Below are positions 7,567-16,681 of a DNA stretch of 20,981 nucleotides, piece by piece; positions within the stretch are counted from its first letter, which is position 1, and every line of letters starts with the position of its first letter. The position numbers and the translations under genes are program-made. The stretch spans positions 1-20,981 of the forward strand of contig JAIVGW010000235.1 of the NCBI GenBank assembly GCA_020201415.1, given 5' to 3'. This DNA is from Lentisphaerota bacterium. GTDB taxonomy: Bacteria; Verrucomicrobiota; Kiritimatiellia; JAAZAB01. A model generated the notes under the pieces. That model was given only the letters and a program-made list of their open reading frames with translations, was not told the origin of the DNA and ran no database searches.

Positions 7567-10500
7567 TCAGGCAAAACGCCAGCGCTGGGGCGCGCGCCCG
7601 CCCAGAGGCACGATGACGTATTTCAGTCGGTACTGCCCGGGAAATATCTTGTAGCTGTCCAGCGTATCCGGCCCGCAACTGGCGGTCCCCAGCCCGCGCT
7701 GCCGGGCATCTATCAACACGGTTGTTTCCGGACGTGACCGCACCTCGCAGGCATGTGTCAGCGCCGTCAAATCAACCGGCGTAAAATGATGCGCGCTGAA
7801 CCCGAATTTACTTTTACCAGCCTGAATTTGCAGCCCCACCCCGCGCCGGCCCCGCAGGCTGAACCAGGTAACGTCCTCCTTGTTGCCGTTTTCCTGGGGC
7901 ATGATGTAGGGAAAATACTGGCCGGATACCGTACCGTGATAATGACCGAACTCGGCGGCGTATTTGCGGTCGGCATAACTTTCCCATGGTCCGCGCCCAA
8001 ACCAGTCCAGGCGTTCGAGTCCGGCGGCCACCGTCAGCATAACCCCCAGACGCGGGACATCCGCCATGCCCGGCGCAAATTTAAAAACATGCTCACAGAA
8101 AATAAGGCCGGCGGCCGTGAACCTGTAAATATGCCGGACATCGAACCCGCCGCCGGGCCGGCAGGCATGAAAAATGTCGCTGCGCAAAAGGTAATCCCGG
8201 CCCACGGACTTCAACTCCACCCGGTCCACCCGGCGCCGCATGCGGTCATATCCCGCCAGCACCCAGCGTCCCCAGGGCCGACCGGGGATCTGCCTGTGTT
8301 GCGGACGGCATTTCACGCCGTCATTATCCAAAGGCGCCCGCCACAGGTTGAATTCCGGCCCGGCGGTAATCAGGGGCTGCCCCGCACGCGAGACTGCCGC
8401 CAGCTTGCCTGCCCTGCGATCCAACATCACCTCTACGCCCGAATCCCCCAGACACAGCCGCCTGCCGGTCAATTGCACCCGGCCCCTGGCGGCGGGCCAG
8501 CGCGGCACTGGATGGCTACCTTTGACCGGCAGCTTGAATTGCTCCCGCGCCACTTCATGTCCCCGGGCACACCAGGGTTGCCGGGCGCGCGTCCGGAACA
8601 AGACGCGCAGATAAGCTTCCTGCCCCGCGGCCAGGGGCGGAATACGCAAAGGCAGCCGCAGGTTTTGCCCGGTCCGCGGTCCCAAACGCAGCAAAGGCAG
8701 TTTGCCCCGCTGTACCGGCCGGCCGTCAATCTCAACCAGCCACTCGCCGGCCAGCCAATCCAAAGGCCGGAAAAAATCCGTGTTAAAAATGTTGACTTCG
8801 TTGCGATCCGGACGCCCGGCGATAATGCGCACCGGCTGCGCGATTTTCTTGAATTCATGCAGTTGCGGCTTGGGTGTCAGGTCCGGCATCAGCATGCCGT
8901 TGCAACAGAAATTCCCGTCATTGGGTTCGTCACCAAAGTCGCCACCGTAAACCCAATAATCCCGTCCCGTTTGCAGATCTTTCCGGCGCAGACCCTGCTC
9001 GATCCAATCCCAGATGAATCCGCCCTGGAAGCCCGGCTGTGAGTAAATCAAATCCCAGTAATCCTTGAGGCAGCCGCAGGAATTACCCATGGCATGGGCA
9101 TATTCGCACAGAATGAAGGGCCGGCGGTCATCGGCATCCGGCGTCTTACCATGACGGCCTGCCTGACCCAGGCGGCCGCGGCATCGTGATTTTCCCCGTA
9201 GCCCGATTCATTGCCCAGGCTCCAACCGAAAATACAAGGATGGTTCCGGTCGCGCAGCACCATGCGCTTCACCCGCTCGACAAACGGACGCCGCCAGCGC
9301 GGATCGCGGCAAAGCTTGGTGTAATTGGCATGCGCCTCGATATTCGCCTCATCCAAAACCATGATCCCGTACTCATCGCACAAATCCAGCCAATGGGGGT
9401 CATTGGGATAATGCGATGTGCGCACGGCATTGAAATTGTACTGCTTGAGCAACTGAATTTCACGCAACATCCGCGCGCGCGGTACGGCCTTGCCGTGATC
9501 GGGATCATGATCATGCCGGTTGACCCCCTTAATGTAAACCGGCCGGCCATTGAAAATAAATTGCCGATCCCGCACTTCCACCCGCCGGAATCCCGTCCGA
9601 CAGGAAGTCTGCTCCAGCACTTGGCCCCGCTGATCCTTCAAGGTGAGCACCACCCGGTAGAGGTTGGGGCATTCCGCCGACCACAGCGCCGGACGCCGCA
9701 CCTGGCCCGTCACGGCGCCTTCATAATAATCGCGGCGATATGAATTACTGATGCGTATTTTCAAGGCCTGCGGCCACACCGGCCGGCGGCGCGCATCATA
9801 CAACTGCGCCTCCACCGTATGAAACCGGCGCGGAGCCGTCTTCGGCAGATCCAGGTCCGGCTCAGCGGTGAACCCAATCCTGGCCCACACCGACAGGGTG
9901 CCATCCCGGAACTGCTCATCCGGCAAGGCTTTGACACAGGCATCCTGGATATAAACAGGCGCGGTGCTGTAGAGATATACCCCGCGATAAATTCCCGCCA
10001 TCCACCAATGATCCTGGTCCTCCAAATACGATCCGTCGCTGTAACGCACACACATCACCGCCAACGTATTGGCGCCCACCCGCACAAACCGGGTTAAATC
10101 AAACTCCGAAGGCAGGCGGCTGTCCTTGCCCATGCCCACGAATTGTCCGTTGAGATACACGCAAAAGCAACTCTCCACCCCGCCGAAATGAATGATAACG
10201 CGCCGGTCGCGCCAGCCGGCGGGCAGGTCAAAGGATGTGCGGTAAACCCCGGTCGGATTAGCCAGCGGTGTCCGCGGCGGGTCGTTTTCAAACGGCATGA
10301 CCACGTTGGTATAATGCGGCTTATCCCAGCCCTGCACCGTCCAATTGCCCGGCACGGCTATCGGCGCCCAATCCGCGCGCGCCTTCGCCGCCAAGTCGCC
10401 GGGCTTGACCGAATCCGGCCTGGAATAATAGTGGAAGTCCCATTGCCCATCCAGACTGCGCACCCAGGGCGAACGCCCCGGATCGCCGGCCAGAGCCTGG

Positions 10501-10601
10501 CTCCTGGTCTGAAAAGGAAAAAGCGTGGCGCGCATCGGTAGCCGGTTGATCTCCGTCAATTCCGGCAATTCCCAAAATTTAATCGGCAATGCATTAGTCA
10601 T
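7567..10601 (-). pseudogene. lacZ: GH2 beta-galactosidase (LacZ type), split by internal deletion and frameshift
   Basis: The N-terminal frame (10601 to 9048) gives 517 codons with the jelly-roll and Ig-like domains and the first half of the catalytic barrel, including the GVNRHDHDPDHG motif (359-370) and the acid/base Glu465 in NESG. The second frame carries the nucleophile motif ILCEYAHAMGN, with the Glu codon at 9103-9105, then GGFIWDWIEQGL, YGGDFGD and the full C-terminal beta-sandwich to 7567. Between the two catalytic Glu residues only about 36 residues can be threaded, against 76 in E. coli LacZ, so about 40 residues are missing near 9150-9175 and the frame changes. Total length would be about 1000 residues. 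Without signal peptide; cytoplasmic in the intact form. GGGAG precedes the ATG. It is convergent with the U32-like relic (11 bases between them). Confidence 0.88.
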
Positions 10602-10640
10602 GCTCGCTCCCCAGGCAATGGCACAGGCATATTCGACGGC

Positions 10641-10737
10641 ATTGTAAGCTGTATCCCCTGTCCGGCGTCAAGCATAAATAAAATCAGCATAAATATAATC
10701 AAATGGAACTTGACCGGGCGTAGTACGGCAGTTAATT
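10641..10737. promoter_or_regulatory. Divergent control region between lacZ and the UROD gene
   Basis: On the plus strand TTGACC (10710-10715) and TTAATT (10732-10737) lie 16 bp apart ahead of the UROD gene. On the minus strand TTGACG (10671-10666) and TACAAT (10646-10641) face lacZ with a long 19-bp spacer. Between them is a direct repeat AGCATAAATA at 10671-10680 and 10686-10695, a possible shared operator. All three are pattern matches only. Confidence 0.35.
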
Positions 10738-10776
10738 TTCCAGAACAAGCGGCATGTCGATAACCAGGAGAAACAT

Positions 10777-11916
10777 ATGTCAACCATCAAGCCCATCCGC
10801 GCCAGGTGGGAAGGCGTCATGACGGATCGTGAACGCTTTGTCAACCAGATGCATTATCGTCCAGTGGACCGGTGTTTCAACATGGAATTCGGTTATTGGG
10901 ATGAGAATTTCCGGCAATGGCCGATGTTTGCGGAAAACCATATTACCAACAACCGGGAGGCCGATTTATTCTTTAATTTCGATGAAATCCACGTCATCGG
11001 CACGGAAACCGGCATATACCCCGCCTTCCCCGAAGAAGTCATCTCCGAAACCGCTGAAACGCTGATCATGCGCAACCGGGACGGCCTGCTGGCCGAAGTG
11101 CCCAAGTCCGACCACTCATCCATTCCCCACTACATGCAATCATCTATTGTCACCCCCGACGATTGGCTGAAAGTCAAGCGCGAGCGGTTTGATCGAAAGC
11201 ATCCCGCGCGCCGCGCCGATATACCAGGACTGCAGACGCAGCATCCGCGTGACCGCAAATATCCCCTGGGTATCGATTGCGGCTCCATGATCGGACGTGT
11301 CCGCAACATGCTGACCTTTGAAGGCCTGGCCTACGCGATTTACGACTATCCCGACATGGTGGAAGACATGGTGGAGACGCGCTGCCTCCTGGTGGAGGAC
11401 TCGCTGGACCAGCTGCTGCCGCATTTTGATTTTGATTTTGCCGCCGGCTGGGAGGACATCTGTTTCAAAAACGGCCCGATCGTATCCGTGGATTTCTTTC
11501 GCGGCGTGATCATGCCGCGTTACAAGCGCATCCATCATAAGCTTTGTCAATTCGGGATCGACCTCTGGTACACGGACTGTGACGGGGACGTGCGTCCCAT
11601 CCTGCCTTATTTCCTGGAAGGAGGAATAAATTGCCTGTTCCCCTTTGAAGTGGCCGGCTGCGCCCACCCCGGGGAACTGCTGGAACAATACGGGCGGGAT
11701 CTGCGGATCATGGGCGGCGTGGACAAGCTTCAACTGGGCAAGGGATCGGCAGCGATCCGCAAATACCTGGAATCCCTGGCGCCGCTGGTCGCCCGCGGCG
11801 GATACATACCCTTCTGCGATCACCGCTGCCCGCCCAACGTCAAGCCGGAAGACTACCTCTTCTACCTCGACCTGAAACACACCCTATTCGGGGGTCAGTC
11901 CTTCAAATTCAAATAG
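10777..11916 (+). CDS. Uroporphyrinogen-decarboxylase-family protein (MtaA/CmuA-like corrinoid methyltransferase type)
   Basis: A 379-residue UROD-fold protein of the branch found in fermentative and PVC bacteria, not the haem-pathway enzyme. Recognisable parts are the opening TDRERFVNQMHYRPVDR, the YPDMVEDMVE helix, the active-site strand LWYTDCDGD followed by LEGGINCLFPFEVAG, RIMGGVDK, and the closing GGYIPFCDHRCPPNVK loop. Relatives transfer methyl groups between a corrinoid protein or methylated substrate and a thiol such as coenzyme M or tetrahydrofolate. Cys and His residues in the last two segments could bind zinc. The ATG at 10777 has AGGAG 6 bases before it; Met15 is an alternative start by homology. 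The gene is intact and divergent from the dead lacZ. No corrinoid protein gene is adjacent, so the substrate cannot be named. Confidence 0.82.
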   Translation: MSTIKPIRARWEGVMTDRERFVNQMHYRPVDRCFNMEFGYWDENFRQWPMFAENHITNNREADLFFNFDEIHVIGTETGIYPAFPEEVISETAETLIMRNRDGLLAEVPKSDHSSIPHYMQSSIVTPDDWLKVKRERFDRKHPARRADIPGLQTQHPRDRKYPLGIDCGSMIGRVRNMLTFEGLAYAIYDYPDMVEDMVETRCLLVEDSLDQLLPHFDFDFAAGWEDICFKNGPIVSVDFFRGVIMPRYKRIHHKLCQFGIDLWYTDCDGDVRPILPYFLEGGINCLFPFEVAGCAHPGELLEQYGRDLRIMGGVDKLQLGKGSAAIRKYLESLAPLVARGGYIPFCDHRCPPNVKPEDYLFYLDLKHTLFGGQSFKFK

Positions 11917-12081
11917 GCGCGCGGGTACTGTGCTGTAAAGCTGCTGAAGCAAGCGATTAATCCGGTTGCGGGTCTTTGTCCGCATGCGCACAAAGAATGT
12001 CCTTTGCCGAAGTACGTTTTCTTAGGTTGATGGGTATTATGCCACATCTCACGGAGCTCTAACCGCCTTTCATGCTATCTG

Positions 12082-12112
12082 ACCCCAATACGGGGTAGGC
12101 ATTCACCCCGTA
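12082..12112. repeat. Two alternative hairpins built on GGGGT/ACCCC
   Basis: ACCCC (12082-12086) can pair with GGGGT (12092-12096), or TACGGGGT (12089-12096) with ACCCCGTA (12105-12112) across an 8-base loop. The two stems share one arm and exclude each other. No T-run follows, so a simple terminator is not supported. It sits just past the toxin pseudogene end and contains a CTGACCCC(n)AATA motif seen elsewhere in the window. Confidence 0.4.
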
Positions 12113-12122
12113 CACCGCGCCG

Positions 12123-12455
12123 TTATGGATGTTTGCGAGCATGGGTTATTTTTCGCCCTTTTAATTTTCGCTTGATCCAAAGTGGTGATCGCCTCATATC
12201 AATCACCGCAACAACTATCGCCGCATTATTTTTAATGAGATAATATATTGCAAACGGAAACCGTGCTGCCAACATACGATAAAGGCCAAAGTGTTTTGCG
12301 TGTATTCCAGCTTAAAGACGTAAGGATTCGATATCGGCAACAACACTATCGCGGAAATATACGCCCACCCCCAATTCGCTTAAATCGTAAAACTGCACGC
12401 CATTATCAATGTCTGCCTGGACTTCCTTTAGCGCTGTGACATTCACAACATTCAT
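12123..12455 (-). pseudogene. RelE/ParE-superfamily toxin of an addiction module, broken by one in-frame TAA
   Basis: Reading from the ATG at 12455-12453 gives 110 codons with one interruption, TAA at codon 48 (12314-12312). Before it is a helical start ending DSVVADIESLRL; directly after, in the same frame, is AGIHAKHFGLYRMLAARF, then PFAIYYLI and VVAVIDMRRSPLWI. These are the beta-sheet segments of RelE/ParE toxins, where RF-P-F-A-I-Y-Y and V-x-A-V-x-D-x-R-R are typical. Relatives usually have Tyr at the interrupted position, so one base change from TAT or TAC to TAA explains it. The ATG overlaps the antitoxin stop as ATGA, showing former translational coupling. No other lesion is seen, which suggests a recent loss. 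Confidence 0.8.
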
Positions 12456-12652
12456 TTTTTAAATTTCAGTTCATCAATTGAAATGTATTCGGCTGAACCA
12501 TCTTGGATTTTAAGCATCCGTTCCCTTAGAATATCTTCATGCCAGGCAGGTGATTCAATTTCACCATCGTCATGAAGCAAACTATCCCATATTTCTTCCA
12601 TTAAGATTATTTTGTCTTTCGTGGGCATTTTATTTATTTCAAGTGTAGTCAT
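12452..12652 (-). CDS. Addiction-module antitoxin (putative addiction module component, TIGR02574-like)
   Basis: A 66-residue acidic protein with the family pattern MTTLEINKMPTKDKIILMEE, an IWDSLLHDDGEIESPAWH middle and a C-terminal REMLKIQDG-like helix. Such proteins pair with RelE/ParE toxins and normally neutralise them by direct binding; they often autorepress the operon. It is complete, and its TGA overlaps the start of the toxin gene. The toxin is interrupted by a stop codon, so this is an antitoxin without an active local partner. The gene is AT-richer than the catabolic genes around it. Start is the only ATG giving the family N-terminus, preceded by a weak GAGA-type ribosome site. Confidence 0.85.
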   Translation of the reverse strand: MTTLEINKMPTKDKIILMEEIWDSLLHDDGEIESPAWHEDILRERMLKIQDGSAEYISIDELKFKK

Positions 12653-13207
12653 CTCTCACCTCGCGCAAGTTCCAGTTTTTCCGATTGCCAGGATCAGACA
12701 ATAAAATCATTCAATATCCATTCTGTGCTCCATTTCTACCATAACCGACCGGATATGTCATTCCAAAGTTTCTTTTAATAAAACCCGCAATCAAAAAACT
12801 TAAATCCTATAAATTCCGGACTCAGCCGACGACGACGTGTTCAGATCCCGATTATCATTCTATGGGTCTGACCCGAATGGCGCTTAATTAAGACTTAATA
12901 CTCGTTTAACAACGGCTTGCGTCTGCGCGGTTCCGGGACGGTGTAAAACATCACCGCGCGAGAGACTTGTTCCACAGAATTCGTGGTCAGCCTTCCACTT
13001 TCCACATAACGTCTAGTTTTTTCTGCAACCATCGTGTTAAATCCTGTGCCCCGGCATCCTGTCGCACATGTTATTCCCATCGCCGGACAACCATATCCAC
13101 CGCGCTCGGCTTCATCCCCCCCAGCGCGGCACCCGCTCCTCAGATTTTCATAACAAGCTGTTTGTGGAATGTGGAAGGCTTGACCCCGTTCCTTTAGACC
13201 CCGTTCG
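12653..13207. other. Gene-poor stretch with an 18-bp inverted repeat
   Basis: I recognise no gene here. A 61-codon minus-strand frame (12895-13080) has no family features. AGCCTTCCACTTTCCACA (12989-13006) and TGTGGAATGTGGAAGGCT (13163-13180) are inverted copies with one mismatch, 156 bp apart, as at the ends of a small decayed element. GACCC-type motifs occur at about 12868 and 13182-13200. Confidence 0.5.
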
Positions 13208-13336
13208 TTGGTTTGTTTGTTCGGAAATCAGATTCCAGGAGTCGTAAACAAATGTTCTCGATTCCACAAACTGCCAGTCGTTGCTGGCCCATTAATATAC
13301 GGTTTTGTCGGTGCGGCGGCTCATGTAGTCGTATTC
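13208..13336 (-). pseudogene. RHS/YD-repeat fragment
   Basis: Minus-strand reading gives EYDYMSRRTDKTVY, an in-frame TAA at 13294-13292, then WASNDWQFVESRTFVYD and SWNLISEQ. This is the YD-repeat consensus (YDYmgRR...W...FvYDgwnLisE) of RHS proteins. It has no start, no core domain and no continuation; upstream it stops at a simple AGGGACAAAG repeat. Debris of an RHS gene. Confidence 0.65.
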
Positions 13337-13405
13337 AAAGGGACAAAGTAACAAAGGGACAGAGGGACAAAGTCCGGTAAGGGTTTGCATCGCATTTAGC
13401 GGGTT

Positions 13406-13440
13406 CCTTGTCCGCCATAGCCCTGAGCATGGCCGAAGGG
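13406..13440 (-). repeat. REP-like dispersed repeat, copy 1
   Basis: Contains CTTGTCCGCCATAGCC on the plus strand, identical for 16 bp to a second copy at 16992-17007, followed in both by a variable loop and CGAAGG. GCCAT and ATGGC within it can form a stem. The second copy overlaps the start of a RAYT transposase relic, which supports REP identity. Confidence 0.5.
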
Positions 13441-13520
13441 GCGATCACAGGAGCGCTCTGCGCGCATTTTGCCAACAAGGCTATCACAAAAACCACGGTA
13501 CGGCCGTATCCGTTTGCACT

Positions 13521-14240
13521 TCACCAATTCATGCTGGACACGCTGTAATTCGAGCCGGACAGCATGACGGAAAAAATCCTGGCTGCCGGATCGCACACGG
13601 CCGGATCGGCCTTGCCGTCATTGTCATAGTCCCCGCCGGCAAGCGCCGCCATGGTCGGGCCGCCGAATCCGGTTGCGCCCTGGGAGGTGGTATAGCCCTG
13701 GGCCGAAAACGTGCACTGCCAGAATCCGGCGCCCGGCTGATAGACCATGAGATCGGCCTTGCCATCCCCGTCGTAATCGCCGGGAACCGGCACAAAACCC
13801 GCGCCCCCCATGGTCACCCCCGAGGCCGGCGCATAGGCCGAGGCGGACAACAGGACCATCCATGTGCCGCTGGCCGGATGGTACACGCCCGGATCGGTCT
13901 TGCCATCGCCATCATAATCCGCGCTGGCGGCCAGCCAGCCCGCGCCACCCAGCGGCGTGCTCGCCATGGCATAGCCGGAGTCTGAAAGCCAGACGGCCAT
14001 CTGCCCGGCGGCCGCGGAATACAATGCCGGATCCGACTTCTGGTCGGCGTCAAAATCACCAGAAACCGGCACGCAAGTCGCATCGCCGATTGCCAGCGTT
14101 TGCAGGGCCGAGGACTGCGAGGAAAGCAGCATAAACCACCGGCCGGCGATCGGGTCGTACACGGCCGGGTCGGCCTGACCGTCACCGTCAAAATCGCCCG
14201 GGATCGGAAGCACACCGATGGCCGACGGGGTGACGTTCAT
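13521..14240 (-). CDS. Five-module FG-GAP/VCBS-like calcium-binding repeat protein (or split C-terminus of the phosphoesterase)
   Basis: A 239-residue chain of five modules of about 46-49 residues, each opening with a calcium-loop of DxDxDG type: GDFDGDG (15), GDFDADQ (61), ADYDGDG (107), GDYDGDG (154) and GDYDNDG (203), followed by KADPAVY and an LS-rich strand. Such modules form beta-propeller blades in exported proteins. This frame has no signal peptide and starts with an ATG that overlaps the stop of the secreted metallophosphoesterase (ATGA). Modules of this kind normally sit at the C-terminus of a larger exported protein, so the likeliest ancestral state is one fused gene now broken by a 1-base shift. 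True coupling of two genes is the alternative, but then the product would stay in the cytoplasm where calcium is scarce. Confidence 0.75.
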   Translation of the reverse strand: MNVTPSAIGVLPIPGDFDGDGQADPAVYDPIAGRWFMLLSSQSSALQTLAIGDATCVPVSGDFDADQKSDPALYSAAAGQMAVWLSDSGYAMASTPLGGAGWLAASADYDGDGKTDPGVYHPASGTWMVLLSASAYAPASGVTMGGAGFVPVPGDYDGDGKADLMVYQPGAGFWQCTFSAQGYTTSQGATGFGGPTMAALAGGDYDNDGKADPAVCDPAARIFSVMLSGSNYSVSSMNW

Positions 14241-15862
14241 CGGGACGACAGCCGCTCGACGGCAATGCCATACCCGACCGACTTCCAGGCGGGCGAATTG
14301 GACTCGACTTGCGGATCCACACAGGTTGTCAGGATGGAGATGCTGTTGTCGTGATTACGGCGGATATCCCAGGTGCGGAACTGGCGGGGGAAGTCCCGCA
14401 GCGACGGTGTTTCAACCTGCCAGAAGCCGTATTCCGGATGGGCCGGGTCCGGTGAAGGGAAGGGCGTCACCACGGCCAGATGACGATGCCCGGCCATCAC
14501 CATGAGCAGATTGGGATAGTTGTGCAGCGTGGCGACCAGGTTCGATTCGACCTGTGGATCGTAAAACATGGAGATCCTATTTGTGTCGGTGAGGCTCGCC
14601 TGCGGAAGAATGGGGATATGGCAGGCAATCATCATGAGCTGATCAGCATCCTGCCCCTTTTGCAGCTCGTTGGTGAGCCAGGCATGGCGCGCGGCGTCCA
14701 TCCAGCCAGCACCATAGAATAACGCGGTTTGCCCCAGTTCGTTCGACTTGCAGGTATTGTCGAGCACGATCACCTTGATCGGCATGTCCGCCACCGGCTC
14801 GAATGCGTAACAGGCCGCCAGGCTGCCCGTGTGCGCCAGGTTGAAGCCGTGCCCCAGCGGGGACGATGTGCTGTTGAAAAAAGCATTGACGAAGTTCGTG
14901 GGATTGGAGACGTCTGTCGTGAGGCTGCGGCGGTCTGGATCGGCGGCGACGGTTGGCGGCGTATCAAAAAGGTTTGTCAGGCCCCATTTGGTCACGGTGC
15001 CGTAAGGGGTGGACCCATCCACCACACCCACATACATGCCGGTTCCCTCGGAGCCCGGGGGAATCAGGGGGCCGTTGACGGAAATATTGAGCACGTTGGA
15101 ACCTATCAGGGCCTGCTTGACTTTGTCGGTCGGCAGGCCGACGCCCATCCACATCTGGTCGTGATTGCCGATGGCCGCATACCAGGGAATGGCAGGATCA
15201 AGTCCGGCGGCCTGGTAGGGCATCTGGTAGTCAATGGTATCGGCGCCAAGGTGCGCACCGGAACTTGGCACAATCCACTCACCGTCCATGACCTGCATAA
15301 ACCAGCGCAACTCGTTGTATTGAGATGCGTTGCACATGTCACCAATGGCTATCCCGAAACTGAACGGGGTCTCCCGGTGCAGGGCGTTGATGGTTTTGAC
15401 GGCGGTATCGAGGTGGTGCGTGGTGTCGAAAATAATCGGCGAGTATGCCGAGGGATTGAGACCTCCCAGACCAGGGTCGCCAAATTCCGCGCTCCAGCCA
15501 AGGTAAGGTACCTGAGCAGGAGATTCCTTGTCGGTTATATGGATGTCGCTGATGGAGAAGAACGACAACAGCCGCGCCGCATTGCCGGAACCCGTGTAGC
15601 CGTCCGGCATCAGAGTGAACTTCCGACCTTCGTTTGTGCCGGCGCCCAGATCCCACGCGCTGTAGCCGTAGACCGCGTACAGGGGAACGTTGGATGGGGC
15701 AATCTGCGGCGTATCCGGCGGCAGAGCCCGCGGCAAAATAGTCTGCTGGCGCGTTGTCGGCACAGCCCCGTTGCCGGGGAACGGCAGGCAAACCATAACC
15801 GCGAGAAGCATGGCTGAGCCTAGCGCCAGTTTTACCGCCATCTGGTTATTTAGATAAGACAT
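14237..15862 (-). CDS. Secreted calcineurin-like metallophosphoesterase
   Basis: A 541-residue protein. An N-terminal signal peptide (hydrophobic core ALGSAMLLAVMVCLPF, likely cut after GNGA) sends it out of the cytoplasm. The binuclear metal motifs of calcineurin-like phosphoesterases are all present: SDIHITD (Asp106, His108), GDMCN (Asp175, Asn178), GNHD (232-235), ACHIP (His415) and AGHRH (458-461). Size and large inserts recall the TIGR03767/TIGR03768 group, but that placement is tentative. The start at 15862 is preferred because GGAAGGA lies 9 bases before it; an ATG six codons upstream (15880) is also open. Its stop overlaps the start of the FG-GAP repeat frame. Substrate unknown. Confidence 0.88.
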   Translation of the reverse strand: MSYLNNQMAVKLALGSAMLLAVMVCLPFPGNGAVPTTRQQTILPRALPPDTPQIAPSNVPLYAVYGYSAWDLGAGTNEGRKFTLMPDGYTGSGNAARLLSFFSISDIHITDKESPAQVPYLGWSAEFGDPGLGGLNPSAYSPIIFDTTHHLDTAVKTINALHRETPFSFGIAIGDMCNASQYNELRWFMQVMDGEWIVPSSGAHLGADTIDYQMPYQAAGLDPAIPWYAAIGNHDQMWMGVGLPTDKVKQALIGSNVLNISVNGPLIPPGSEGTGMYVGVVDGSTPYGTVTKWGLTNLFDTPPTVAADPDRRSLTTDVSNPTNFVNAFFNSTSSPLGHGFNLAHTGSLAACYAFEPVADMPIKVIVLDNTCKSNELGQTALFYGAGWMDAARHAWLTNELQKGQDADQLMMIACHIPILPQASLTDTNRISMFYDPQVESNLVATLHNYPNLLMVMAGHRHLAVVTPFPSPDPAHPEYGFWQVETPSLRDFPRQFRTWDIRRNHDNSISILTTCVDPQVESNSPAWKSVGYGIAVERLSSR

Positions 15863-16018
15863 AAAGATGCTTCCTTCCATTTTACCTTTTATTGCAATTT
15901 GTAACTACGCAGCCCACCTGTAGTCGGGCATCTGAAAGAAATGGCACCTACCAGTCCCATCGAAAAAAGATTAACTTGCCCCCCAAAAATCACAACCAAA
16001 AAGTTATATTTTGTCAAG

Positions 16019-16063
16019 ACTCGTTTAAAATGTCCCCATGATTAACTCGTTTAAAATGTCCCC
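16019..16063. repeat. Direct repeats forming the intact end of the ISNCY-type element
   Basis: ACTCGTTTAAAATGTCCCC occurs twice, at 16019-16037 and 16045-16063, 26 bp apart, just past the 3' end of the transposase relic. Tandem sites of this kind mark IS ends. No matching copy is seen on the other side, which indicates that end was lost. Confidence 0.6.
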
Positions 16064-16074
16064 TTTTTTATTTG

Positions 16075-16635
16075 TTAAGCTTGCTGAATCTGGGGCGCAG
16101 CCCGCCTTCCCGCTTTCCGAGAATGGGTTTTACAGCTCGTCGGAGGGAAGCGGGAAGGCGGGGCTGCGCAGGCACGTTTGCGCCAAGGATGGTTTGGCGC
16201 CGGTTTGGATTTTATATGCCCTCTGGTCTTTGTAGAGGGGCTTGGTGGCCGCTGAGGGGTTGATGACGGGGTGACGGCGTGGACTTTGCGCCAGCGCAAT
16301 TTGCGGCCTTTATGGAGCAATTGCACATTTCCTGTGCGCAGTTGGCGCACAGTGATTTTTCTGGAGGGTAGCGGGAGCGGCGTATTTGCTTTGAGTATCT
16401 GAAAACACCGGTTTTCCCAACGAACCGTCCAATCCCTTGCTACGGTGCGAGGTTCCTCTACGCAAAGGATCTCCTGCAAGTTAGTGGAAGCAGGAACGGG
16501 CTGATGAGCATCATGTGGGCTGGAGGGCGGAATGTTGAAACGTTGGTTAAGCTTGGAAAGAAAATTGCTCTCCAGGTAAACATTAGCCGCACTGATGGTG
16601 TTTATGCCCATCAAGCGCAGCTCTTTGACCAGACG
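16075..16635 (-). pseudogene. C-terminal part of an ISNCY-type integrase-core transposase
   Basis: Reading from 16635 gives RLVKELRLMGINTISAANVYL, then FLSKLNQRFNIP, DAHQP and the strongly typical VARDWTVRWENRCFQIL and LHKGRKLRWRKV segments. These belong to the C-terminal region of ISNCY-family integrase-core transposases, beyond the DDE catalytic residues. The in-frame codon upstream of 16635 is a stop, and the N-terminal helix-turn-helix and the catalytic core are missing. After the conserved part comes a basic, proline-rich tail to 16075. The IS end repeats at 16019-16063 follow. It cannot be active. Confidence 0.68.
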
Positions 16636-16681
16636 TCACACAAGTCCTATCACACAAGGGGTCAGGCATAAGGAATCAGTC

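Noticed and set aside
7753..9042. Long plus-strand open frame of 429 codons
   Set aside because: It is the antisense shadow of the GC-rich lacZ coding frame, with proline/arginine/histidine-rich content and no domain.
9040..9200. Programmed frameshift in lacZ
   Set aside because: About 40 residues are missing besides the frame change, and no slippery heptamer with a following structure is seen.
11907..12075. Minus-strand short frame with an RMRTKTRNRINRLL-like stretch in an alternative frame, resembling IS110 transposases
   Set aside because: Too short and frame-ambiguous; another frame over the same bases is equally open, so no family can be supported.
12895..13080. 61-codon minus-strand frame
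   Set aside because: No recognisable family motif, no ribosome site, and it overlaps one arm of an inverted repeat in debris.
14729..15817. Plus-strand open frame of 362 codons
   Set aside because: Antisense shadow of the metallophosphoesterase, which has every catalytic motif on the minus strand.
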